Made by a program: the position numbers and the translations under genes | Shown here: one piece after another, positions 22,800-32,786 of the stretch | How the letters are laid out: every line of letters starts with the position of its first letter | How positions within the stretch are numbered: the stretch's first letter is position 1 | The notes under the pieces: model-generated | What the model was told of the DNA's origin: nothing | Databases searched by the model: none | What the model saw: the letters and a program-made list of their open reading frames with translations, nothing else | Assembly (NCBI RefSeq): GCF_024713975.1 | Contig: NC_091112.1 | Location: forward strand, 3,351,001 to 3,415,000 | DNA length: 64,000 nt | From: Paralichthys olivaceus | Lineage: Eukaryota; Chordata; Actinopteri; Pleuronectiformes; Paralichthyidae | Direction of reading: 5' to 3'

Positions 22800-23100
22800 G
22801 TAAGTGTTGTTTATCTCTTGTGATGCTAGCTTCCGTATGAGTTAGCACGATGCATTTGTTGTGAACTATTTGGAGTGACGCTCACTAGCTTAAAATGCTA
22901 ACGCTGACATTGTGTGTAAACTGAGCCCGCTTGTATTGTAACTAGCTTCCAAACAAGTCTCCCTCCAACAGAACTGAACAGAAATCAAGACATTAACAAC
23001 TTTAAAAAAGCAAACGCAAATAATTTTCCAGCAATAACAACGAGCACCTCTTCTTCTTTGTTATTGTTTTTGACGTTACCTGCTGCTAGCTCTCGCAAAC

Positions 23101-23281
23101 TAGCCAGAAGTCCCACAATGCATCTCTCCTCCGCTCTGTGATTGGTGGAGATATCGGCAACGGCCCGCCTTCTGTTTAACTGTCCAATCAGAGGCTTTTA
23201 AAGATCCCCTTGTCCAATCACGGGCCAGCTTAATGTTCGCAACCTTTTACCACGCGAGGAGCGAGGACGCTGCAGCCCGCG
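23101..23281 (+). promoter_or_regulatory. CCAAT-box promoter and 5' UTR exon of the 24.1-kb gene
   Basis: Three CCAAT/ATTGG boxes (NF-Y type) lie at 23141-23145 (inverted), 23184-23188 and 23214-23218; the last two are exactly 30 bp apart. A TCCCACAATGCAT word at about 23111-23123 resembles ZNF143/THAP11-type promoter sites. A non-coding exon probably ends at 23281 (cccgcg|GTGAGA), splicing to the acceptor at 24128-24129. The transcription start is inferred. Confidence 0.5.
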
Positions 23282-23729
23282 GTGAGAACTCATGGTTTTT
23301 AACTCGTGTTTCTTTTCCCTGTTTCTCCTCGTGAAACTTTCTGGAAGCGTCGCAGCTGCTCTGCTCCGGGGTTGTTATCAAGTGTACTGCCGGGTGTTGT
23401 GCTCAGATTCCCCGCATCTCAACGTCGGCGCTAACTTTTAGGCAGGTAGCTCACAAGGCTAACATTAGCACGCGCGGGGGGGCGCTTTGATGTTTTGATG
23501 TTGTGTTGAAGCTTTGATCTAGTTGTGTCACAGCCGGTGATCCACGTGTTGTTTTGTTTATTTTGGTTTGACAGGAAACAAAGTGTTGTTGTAGATGTTG
23601 TTGCTCACACACGTTTCCAGCACCAGGTTCCTAAACTCACAGTCCTGACTAACAAACCTCTGCACATCTGTTCTCTTACCTGTGTGTAAAAATGTGAAAC
23701 AGCTGATACAAACATGTGCAATAACTATT

Positions 23730-23778
<49 letters not shown>

Positions 23779-24129
23779 CATACAGTTACAGTTTTTACTT
23801 CATGTGCAACAAATGCCACACTGCACCATTGAATGTATATGGTTTTAGTTTTTTTACATTAAGCTCTTTCCACCCTACTTTCGTTTTAATTTAACTATTG
23901 GACTGCTGAGCTGACAGGTTTCTTTTTTGTTCCAACCTCAAAACTTACTGAACGTGACGATTACACCATTTACTAGATTTAAATGAGATTTTGAGTAATA
24001 TTTTATCGACTTTATTGTATCCTTTAATATTCTCATTCTCATCCCATCATTTAAACTATTCTGATATTTGTGCTCTCTAACTTAAAAACTAAATGTTGAC
24101 ACGTGTTAACGACTTGTTTTCTTTGTCAG
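23282..24129 (+). other. Intron 1 (5' UTR intron) of the 24.1-kb gene, containing a CA microsatellite
   Basis: The proposed donor is at 23282 and the acceptor TTTGTCAG ends at 24129. A perfect (CA)n tract of about 45 bp lies at 23732-23776. The rest is AT-rich and no gene is seen. Confidence 0.45.
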
Positions 24130-24135
24130 GAAAGA

Positions 24136-27100
24136 ATGGCGGATTTGGGCAGCGCTTCGTTCTCCGGGACAACACTGAAAGTATGACCCTTGTTTCTGTT
24201 CTGTTTCATCTACTTGCTCAAACAACATTCACTGAAAAAAATAAGTAAATGTGCTTGTTTTCAGAGCCTCTGATGCAGTTTACTTCTGATGATTATTGTC
24301 TTTCATCAGTATCATTCTTGTGATTTGTTTTTTGTTTTTCTGGGTCCAATATGTTGAAATACTATGTGACAGTGAAACGTGAATAATAATTTACTCCGGT
24401 CATATAGACATTGTTATGCTAAAAATTGTTTATTGGCATGGTTGACATGTCTATAAAGGCAAAATCAAAAGCAGTGAAAATTGCTTTAATACCCCAGCAT
24501 TTTGTCATGATGTTTGTATTCCCCTTTTCTTTCTCTTTACAGATAGTGAGGATTTAAACTTTACTAATGTTTCCTCTTTTAAACATTACAGAACACAGTG
24601 GACGAGGGTGAAGGTTTCTCTCTTTGTGGAAAAGCAGTTGTAGCTGAAGCTGATCTGAGTAAGATGAAAATATTTAATGTGAAAACATTGACCATGTAGA
24701 AAAATTGCTCTTACGATGACTGCGTGAGCTAATTGTCTATAACATAATTATTATCTCTAATCACTCTGTGTCTTCTCTGTTTTTCAGGAGATGAGTACTA
24801 TTGGAAGCTTGTTGCAGATTTCATCGGTCCTCAGTCGGGGGAAGGATTGGAGCTTGAACAGACGACATGCAAGAACAGACTTCTGATTCAAGTGGGACTC
24901 ATGAGAGAGGAGAATAATTTTCCTTGGCTTGCCATTGTTAACTGGCTCAAAAACATTTTCCCGAGGCACCATTCAGCTGATTTTCGTCGGCTAATTGAAA
25001 GAGGCATTGCGACAACTTTGAGTCTGGGAATTGTAGCGAGACTGACCTTCATGGCATCAGATGTCAATTTTAACTTTGTCGGCCCCATATGCGACAGCAT
25101 TGGCGTTGAACGACCACATCTTTTGGAAATGAGGGATTTTTCAGAGCGAGCGCAATCGATTGAAGTCACAAATGGATTGATTCTTGAGCTGAGCAACTTT
25201 GTCACGAGGGAGAAGCTCGCCCCAGTCATCATAGTAACCTGGCTTAGAAACTTCAACCCTGAGTTTTGCAAGAATGGGAATATTCAAAGTGCTTATAAAA
25301 TCCTTAAATCCAAGATAAAAAAGGTGAAATTTTGTTACCGCAATTATGAAACAAGAAGTCACAGGAGGAACGCAGCGATGGAGAATCTGCTTCAAAGTCC
25401 ATTTGAACTGGTGCCCAAAAAAGCACCTATAATTGTTTCAAGGAAACGCATGAGAAGAGATTACAATCATGAAAAAGTTAAAATCAAGGAAGAATACGAG
25501 AGCTTTGAAATCATGCCAGGCGAAGGTTCTGAGATGAACCGAGGGGTCGTGAAGAAAGTAATAGTGAAGGAACACGTCTCTTTACGAGAAGAAAGTGATG
25601 AGAATTTGGAAGAATCCAGCAGTGGAGAGGAAATCTTCGACAGCCGGAGGCCCCTGACGCTGCTCGACATCACAATGATGTCTGTTCACAAGCTGTCAAG
25701 AGTGGATGGTGGGAAAACTGCAGAATGCAAAAAAGTTTCCTTGGACCTCCTCAAAAATCACTTCACTCTTGCATGCAAGGTGCAGCCAGCCATGGCCGAG
25801 TTTGTGAACAAAGTCAATTCGCTCAGTGAGGCGATCTCACTGGTTTCTCCTGTGAACTTTATACACTACAACGCCAATTTCCTTGTTGATGTACATGATG
25901 CAGTTGAGCAGCACATTTTGAACTTTGAAAAAGAGATCACTCTCTCAGCAGGAGAGAAGCTAGGCCGTGACAAGCTTCCAAAGTTCAAGGGTTTTGTGAA
26001 TCTACAAGAAAGTGCCACCTCACGCTACATCCACATGGCTAGTGATATCCTTAGCCCTCGAAACACTGATTGGCAGAACTCCCAAAAACACTGGATCGCC
26101 TTCTGTGAGGAAAAGAACAACCCGTCCAAACTCACAGCAAATCAGTCGAACAAATTCAACAACTACTTTGAAGCTGCAGCGGGTCTCATTCACCATCACA
26201 AAGAGGTTGCTCCCTTCTTCTCTGATGTGCTGTCACTGAACAACGATGATTACTCAAACGTCATTCTTGAGAGCGTTGCCGCTGACGCTAGTGATTCCAT
26301 GATTCAGAGCCTTGTGTGCGTTCTGGCCATCATTTACTGCAAAATCCTCGGTCCGTACTGGCAGCTTATGAAAAGTGGAGGCGAGTTCTCACTCTTTGGC
26401 CAGTACATGCTCCGTCTTTACCAAAGGTTCCTTGATTGGTCCAAAGATCCTTCAACTCTGCTGGAGCCTGAAGAGATTACAAACGTTTTTCTACAATGCC
26501 CATCGCAAGAGAAAACCTTTGATGGTGTGTTTCATTACTGTGGTCAGTGGCACACAAATCGAGACCTGATCAAAGCTTGCTTGAAGAGGGCGGTAAAGGT
26601 AATTGCAGGCGTTACTGAGGAACACCTGAAGGATTTCCTGCCAGGAGGAAAATTTTCCCAACTCCCTTCACCAGATTTAAGCCTGCAACTGGCGAGTTGC
26701 ACGTTCTCCGTCCTGATGGAGAAATATCCCGTCTGCCATACGTACTCTTACAAGAAGAAAAGATCTGACAAGTCCCCGAAACACTCTGCACAGAAGAGCT
26801 TGACATTGGACAGCTCTCAGGAGGAAGAAGGCCGGTCTGGTTCCTTGGATTACAGCTCTGATGAATCTTGCGGTGGGAAAGCTAAAAAGAATACACAGTC
26901 TAGCCAACAAGATGACGGTAGCAGCATTAAAAGAGAAAGGTCAGTGAGAGTACAGGAAGAGACAGAGGAGAACATGGACAGTAATTACATAACGTCCACA
27001 GTGAGGAGGAACGGAGGGCCGTGCATGACGCAGCAAGACGTCGACAAAATGATGCTGCGCTTTGATGGAAAACCCCGGCTGGAGAAACGAGAAGCGATTC

Positions 27101-27333
27101 GTTGTGAGATACTGTACCAGAAGATGATTCTCAACAACACCAGCCCACACTTGAACAGCATTTTCCACAACTCCACAGAGATGGTGCTGAAGCTGAAGCT
27201 TGCACTTCCACGACTTAAACCTGGGTTCTCTCTGGTTTTGGCTCCTAAAAAGACAAAACCAAAGAAGGTGTTCTGTGAACCGAGTGCAGCTGCAACTGAG
27301 CAGAAAGAAAGCAGCAGCACGGGCAGAACGTGA
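24136..27333 (+). CDS. Unrecognised 885-residue protein, three coding exons
   Basis: Exons are 24136-24180, 24592-24658 and 24788-27333 with GT-AG junctions and consistent phases. The product begins MADLGSASFSGTTLK and has 885 residues; most of it is in the last exon, a layout seen in domesticated or retro-derived genes. I do not recognise the family. Visible features: a YYWKLVADFIGP segment (about 41-52); two similar segments about 100 residues apart (WLAIVNWLKNIFP, about 84-96, and LAPVIIVTWLRNFNPEF, about 181-197); a basic stretch (SRKRMRRDYNHEKVKIK, about 255-271) that could be a nuclear localisation signal; an acidic ESDENLEESSSGEE stretch; a long mixed helical middle with conserved-looking FDGVFHYCGQWH; and a Ser/Lys-rich low-complexity C-terminal third. 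No signal peptide, membrane segment, zinc finger or catalytic triad is obvious. The acceptor before the ATG leaves GAA AGA ATG in phase 0 with the upstream THAP exon. Confidence 0.75.
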
Positions 27334-28111
27334 GGGACAGTGGCTGTTGAATGACTCCTGCAGAAATACACACTGTTCACTGCTCAGTATTTCAACATAA
27401 TACAGGATAGACTCGTGTTCATCATTCTGACTGTGTCAGATGAAGCTGTCATGTTGAACTGTACACCGGTGAGCTCATGTTTGTTTGCTTGTTGCCTTTG
27501 CTACCGACACAGAAAAAAGGATGTTATATTTTCTGTGGAAGACAAACAAACTGCAGCTGCCTCTTAAAACACAAACTGAGAGATTTCATGTGATGGGTCT
27601 TTTTAGATGCCAGGCTTGTTTGATGCCATTAGAGGGAAATCTTGTTAGATTTATTACTTCTTTTTCTGATATCAGTGAAGATTTTACCTATTGTGATCAT
27701 GCAGAGATCAGTCAGTCACTACTGTTGACTTAAAAGATGTTTAATCAATGAATCGCTGTCTTTGTTTATATATATAGCATATATATCAACCTTTGTGATA
27801 AAGTAGAAACGGTTAAACAACAGTCTAATCATTGATACGAGAGTTAAATGTTACAAAACAGCCTCAGCTTTATTTTCACTTGTGTATTGACCCAGCATTT
27901 CTTCGGTCACATCGTTACCATGAGTTCCTCGGGGCACAAAGGGCATTTGTGGTTGCATCACATACAGCAGCGATGTCAGTGAGTTCATGCTTATAGAAGC
28001 TTTGACTGGGAGGGCCTGAAGAAAATGAGGTGGTAATAAAGAGATTCATGGGGTCATTGTGCCAGAATGTTTTTATTTGAATTCATTTTTAACTATAATC
28101 CCAAAAGAAGG
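27334..28111 (+). other. 3' UTR and flank of the 885-residue gene
   Basis: Non-coding and AT-rich. An AATAAA at 28035-28040 is the best polyadenylation candidate, about 700 bp after the stop. No other gene is seen. Confidence 0.5.
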
Positions 28112-28490
28112 GCTCCAGACCTCTGTATATACAGTCTATGCTGCAGACCTCTGTATATACAGTCTATGCTCCAGACCTCTGTATATACAGTCTATGCTCC
28201 AGACCTCTGTATATACGGTCTATGCTGCAGACCTCTGTATATACAGTCTATGCTGCAGACCTCTGTATATACAGTCTATGCTCCAGACCTCTGTATATAC
28301 AGTCTATGCTCCAGACCTCTGTATATACAGTCTATGCTGCAGACCTCTGTATATACAGTCTATGCTGCAGACCTCTGTATATACAGTCTATGCTCCAGAC
28401 CTCTGTATATACAGTCTATGCTCCAGACCTCTGTATATACAGTCTATGCTGCAGACCTCTGTATATACAGTCTATGCTGCAGACCTCTGT
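28112..28490 (+). repeat. 28-bp minisatellite, about 13.5 copies
   Basis: The unit is gct(C/G)cagacctctgtatatacagtctat, described here in two parts: gct(C/G)cagacct, then ctgtatatacagtctat (the ct is shared). Copies are identical except for the C/G position and one A-to-G in copy 4 (cggtc). The unit contains the perfect 12-bp palindrome CTGTATATACAG, and CTGCAG in the G copies. Because 28 leaves remainder 1 on division by 3, all three forward frames stay open with the same shifted peptide; those ORFs are artefacts. Confidence 0.95.
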
Positions 28491-29277
28491 CTGATGTTGT
28501 GGGAGATCAAACAACTTTTATTTACTTCAAAACGAACGCACCATCTTCTGATGCTTTCAGGAGCGTCAGAAAATTGACGAATCCACTAAATATTGTACAA
28601 TAATGGTATAATACTTTTCTTATATATTGTATAGCTTTTTTTTTTTTTTTTTTAAACACAGAGTTTACAAAGTGGTTTGACAGCAAAGCAAGAAAAGTAA
28701 ATATAAGAGAAATAACAATCAGCAGGATGCAATGTGACCAGGACCCCCAGACAGCCACGTTCAGGTGGTCCGATACAAAGGATTATGTAATATGAAGTTA
28801 AAGATAAAGAAGTAAAAGAAAAGGTGATAAGAAAACGATAAAAACTGTACAAAATAAAAAAAATAAAAACTTCAACATAGTAATTTGGTTTGTCTGCTGT
28901 GGGCCACTGCAGAATCATCGTGGAGCAACATGGCAGCCTCTGTGAAGGATGACCTGCTGTTGCACAAACAAAGACTCGTTCTAAAGTAATGAAAACACGA
29001 TGATCCACCAGACTCACTTCACAAATGAAACAAACTCCAGTAATATGAAGTTCCAGCTCTGCCTTTCACTGGACCTTTAAGTTTGTGCTCTGGTCATTTA
29101 CGAGGGGTACGTGAAGGCAGCAGGGAGGGGGCGGGGACGTCCGCCATTGCTCAGCAGCCTGTGGACCAACATTGTTTGTGTCTCTTCCACATCCACTCGA
29201 GAAGATCTCCCCCCCCGGCAGAGTCCCCTCGAGTCCCCCGGGTTCCTCTGGTTCCTCTGGCCGGAGTTGGAGGCACC
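28491..29277 (+). promoter_or_regulatory. Upstream region and 5' UTR of the first riboflavin-transporter gene
   Basis: An 18-bp poly-T run at about 28636-28653 is followed by AT-rich DNA. GC content then rises sharply from about 29100 (gggggcggggacg, a GC-box-like Sp1 site), consistent with a CpG promoter and short 5' UTR before the ATG at 29278. No gene is seen between the minisatellite and this promoter. Confidence 0.4.
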
Positions 29278-32200
29278 ATGTCCTGCAGCTGGTGGAGCAG
29301 CGCCGCGGTGACCCACGCGCTCATGGCCCTGTTCGCCATGGGCTCGTGGGTTTCCGTCAACAGTCTGTGGGTCGAGCTGCCGGTGGTTGTCAATGTTCTG
29401 CCCGAAGGTCAGTGATTCAACGAGCCTCCGCGGATCCTCTGTGGCCGTCGCTCGAGTCCTCCGGGCCTCGGTTTCATTATTCTGCTGCCTCAGTGTTGTT
29501 TCACCTGTTGTGCTGAAGTCAAGCTAGCGACGTTAGCTCCGCGTGAGCTAGCCAAACATTTAAATGGAGACTACAGGAAGTGATGTAGTTTCTCTGGTGG
29601 GAGCCGAAACTTTGTAATGTGGTGTATTACTGTGTATTACTGTGTATTACTGTGTATTACTGTGTACAGTACTCAGATACTTTACCTCAGGACACTGGAA
29701 AATACTCCATTGCAAGTTGAGGTAGAGATACTCGCGCAAACAAACGTGATAAGAGGATTTATTAGTCAAAAAAGTAATAAGTACACATGCAGTATAAACA
29801 TGAGGAAATATCCAAGTGTCAAGAGTAAATACAGATAAAGTAAAGTATAAGAATATACACAGTGTGAACAGAGTTAAACTCACGGCTGAGTGACAATACA
29901 CAGGACTGAAATACTGTTTCTGTCTGATCCTGGCTGTTAACATATAAGTACAACACATGTGTACTCAAAACATAGTACACAGTACGACAAAGTTATAGTC
30001 ATAAGGCCCACGGTGGATATAGGATAAATACCTTGTTTAATGTTACATCACACTCACAGTCAGTTCATTAGGAGACTGACTAAGTCCTTTATCAGTTTAA
30101 GACGATTTAAGTTAAACTTGAAATATTTTAACTCAATGTTTTTTTATCGTAACATTTTTTCTCAATTTTATGTAAGAAAATAAATCTATTGGACTCAATT
30201 ATAGACAAAATATTGTTGAGCATTAAACCATTCTCGGTAGTATTAATAAAATAAAAGTATTGGAGTACAATGTTTTCTTTTGCTAAGAACAATAAAATTA
30301 GAATAAAATACTTGAGCAAAATACGAGCAAAATACATTGCTAGCATATTGCACTTGAGTAAATGTACTTAGTTACTTTCCACCACTGATTAAAACGTTTA
30401 TTTTAATGTAACTGAGTACATTTAACTTTAAAATCGAACATCTTATAAAAACATTTATTTCCGAGCCACAGGCTGCAACAACCGATCAAAAGGAGTAAAA
30501 TATAATTATCACCTATAATGCATATATATAAATATAATCATACAAACATCTGATTATTGAGAGAACGCAGAGTATGAAAACTAAATTGTGAATCTTATAT
30601 AAATCCATGTAAAGACTCTCACAACTTCATGTTTTTTTTTTTTAAATATTACCCTGACTGATATCTGCTCTCTCGTGTCTCAGGGTGGAACCTTCCTGCC
30701 TACCTCTCAGTGCTCATAGCATTTGGGAACCTGGGCCCAATAGCGGTGACGATCACACACCACTGTGCTCCGGGACGTTTGAACGAGCGCCTGGTCATCC
30801 ACTGCATCCAGGTGCTCGCGGTGGTGGCGTCCGCTCTCCTGGCCATCTTCTGGTCACACACTGTCACGATAGCGGGAGAGAAAAGGTCACTGCCGTTCCT
30901 GCTCTTCACCTTCGTGCTGTCTTTGGTTTGCTGCACGTCCAACGTCACCTTCCTACCATTCATGTTTCGTTACCCCCCCCAGTATATCCGTACTTTTTTC
31001 ATCGGTCAGGGCTTCAGTGCCTTGTTCCCGTGTATTGTCGCCTTAGGACAAGGTGTTGGCAAGCTGGAGTGTAAAACGGTGAATGGGACGGTGAAGCCAG
31101 AGTACTTAAAAGAGAACTTTCCAGTCCAGAACTTCTTCTGGTTCTTGTTTGTCATGCTGTCGGTCTCGGCTTTAAGCTTCCTGGCGTTGACACGGAGGCA
31201 GCAGGCAGAGACGCAGCAAGACGGACAGCCACAGGCGTCAGACACTGCGGTGGCAGTGAAGAACGGAGAGGAGACGCACCCTCTGCATAACGGAGGGACG
31301 CCGGTGTCTGAGGAGCAGGTGCAGGTGGAGGAGCAGCAGCAGCCACCAGCTCAGACATTCTGGACCCCATACAACATCTACCTGCTGGCACTGCTCGCCG
31401 TCTCCAACGCCCTCACCAACGGGGTCCTTCCATCAGTGCAGAGCTTCTCCTGTCTGCCCTACAGCACCATGACCTTTCACCTCTCTGTGGTCTTTGGCAA
31501 CATAGCAAACCCAGTGGCCTGCTTTCTGGCCATGTTTTTCGTCCTCAGGTGAGATCATATAAGGGACATGTAAAATCAAACACATATTTAAACGTATGTT
31601 CTTTATATATTCTCTATATATAAACTGTTTGTAATCATGTTACTGCCCTGCTTTGCTTGTAGGACGGCCACAGGTCTGGGGTTCTTGTCCTTAGCAGGCG
31701 GAGTATTTGCTGCATATCTCATGGCGTTAGCAGCTCTCAGCCCCTGCCCTCCACTCCTTGGAAATCCTGCTGGTGTCGCTTTAGTGGTGAGAGTTCATAT
31801 TCATATCTAGGTTTTGTTTTAGTTTTCCAATAATGTCCTTTACTTTTTCTAAATTTAACTATTTAATTTTTTTTCAACTAAGTGATTATTTGATACATTA
31901 AAGAATTACTCATACAAGAAATTTACATATTGAAAAAAAAAAAAAAACTCTTAACCTAGAAAATCTATGCACAGAGAGTAAATCAAGAAGATTACAAGTC
32001 TGAGCAAACAGTCAATGATATCTTTTGGTACTTATATATATGTATCTAGAGGCTGGTATCTGTATCTATCTATAGATCTATCTATAGATAGATAGATATA
32101 TAGATAGATATATAGATAGATAGATAGATAGATAGATGTCATTTTCCACACATTAATTTGTGTTAACAGTGAAAAAGTGAAGAATCTGAAGAATCTCAGG

Positions 32201-32786
32201 GTGATTGATAAAAGATTAAAACTTAACAATAAGGTGAAATGTAAACTATGTAAAAGAATATAAAACAATAGTATTTAGGTTTTTCTCTTTATGCATTGGA
32301 CTTTGATAAATGGAATAATGTAGATAAAATAACAGTAGACTTTATACAACACATTTACAGACACTAAAATTAAAAGGCCAGTTTTAAAATTGGATTTTTA
32401 TAAATGTGAAAAATTGTAAATAAATGATCGAATGAGATCATAAACACACAGAAGTTTTAATTTCTCCTTGTTCTTCACGCCCACTTCTGACACCAGCCTC
32501 GTGTTTGTGCCCTCTACAGGTCGTCTCCTGGATCATTTTCACCGGCCTCTTCTCATATCTGAAGGTTGTGATTGGGACGTTGCTTCACGAGAAAGGTCAC
32601 GCCGCCTTGCTGTGGTGCGGCATCTTCATCCAGGCCGGCTCCCTCATCGGAGCCCTCGCCATGTTCCCCCTGGTCAACGTCTATAACGTGTTCTCCCCGG
32701 CTCGGGAGTGTGTGGACAACTGCATTGACAGGACATTTTATGATTCCAGTTTTAACACCAACAGCTCACTCTCCGCAGACACATAG
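29278..32786 (+). CDS. slc52a2: Riboflavin transporter, SLC52A2/3 family, tandem copy 1
   Basis: Four coding exons: 29278-29407, 30684-31548, 31663-31786, 32520-32786; 461 residues. The start has a good context (ggcaccATG). An in-frame upstream ATG at 29083 would add 65 Arg/Pro-rich residues and is less likely. Family marks are [17 protein letters not shown] in TM1, [36 protein letters not shown], and [16 protein letters not shown]. About 11 hydrophobic segments are present, with a long Gln/Glu-rich cytoplasmic-type loop after the sixth (about 205-250) and N-glycosylation sites (NGT, NSS). Members are plasma-membrane, sodium-independent riboflavin carriers. Neighbouring fbxl6 argues for SLC52A2 orthology, but sequence alone does not separate SLC52A2 from SLC52A3. 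Intron 1 (1,276 bp) interrupts the PEG codon region and is absent from copy 2. An AATAAA at 34040-34045 may end the transcript. Confidence 0.85.
29621..29665 (+). repeat. 10-bp tandem repeat (tgtgtattac), about 4.5 copies
   Basis: Perfect copies lie in intron 1 of the first transporter gene. Confidence 0.85.
30310..30388 (-). mobile_element. Teleost MITE remnant ending in a TTACTTTCCACCACTG-type terminus
   Basis: The string cacttgagtaaatgtactt followed by agttactttccaccactg (about 30350-30388) matches the end of a very common teleost non-autonomous DNA transposon as I remember it, usually assigned to the hAT-like group. The rest of intron 1 has related AGTACTT-rich stretches (about 29655-29720). 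Identity is from memory and needs a repeat-library search. Confidence 0.45.
32061..32138 (+). repeat. (GATA/TATC)n microsatellite
   Basis: TATC units turn into GATA/GATATA units, with a small self-complementary turn near 32080, within intron 3 of the first transporter gene. Confidence 0.85.

Noticed and set aside
28112-28490. Possible CRISPR array (28-bp repeats)
   Set aside because: Repeats are directly contiguous with no unique spacers, and the context is a vertebrate genome.
28059-28603. Three overlapping forward frames of 118-178 codons with a Leu/Cys/Tyr-rich repeat peptide
   Set aside because: A 28-bp unit shifts frame by one per copy, so all three frames read the same stop-free peptide; this is a minisatellite, not a gene.
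29083-29277. In-frame N-terminal extension of the first riboflavin transporter
   Set aside because: It would add 65 Arg/Pro-rich residues before the family-typical N-terminus; the ATG at 29278 has better context and matches the start of copy 2.
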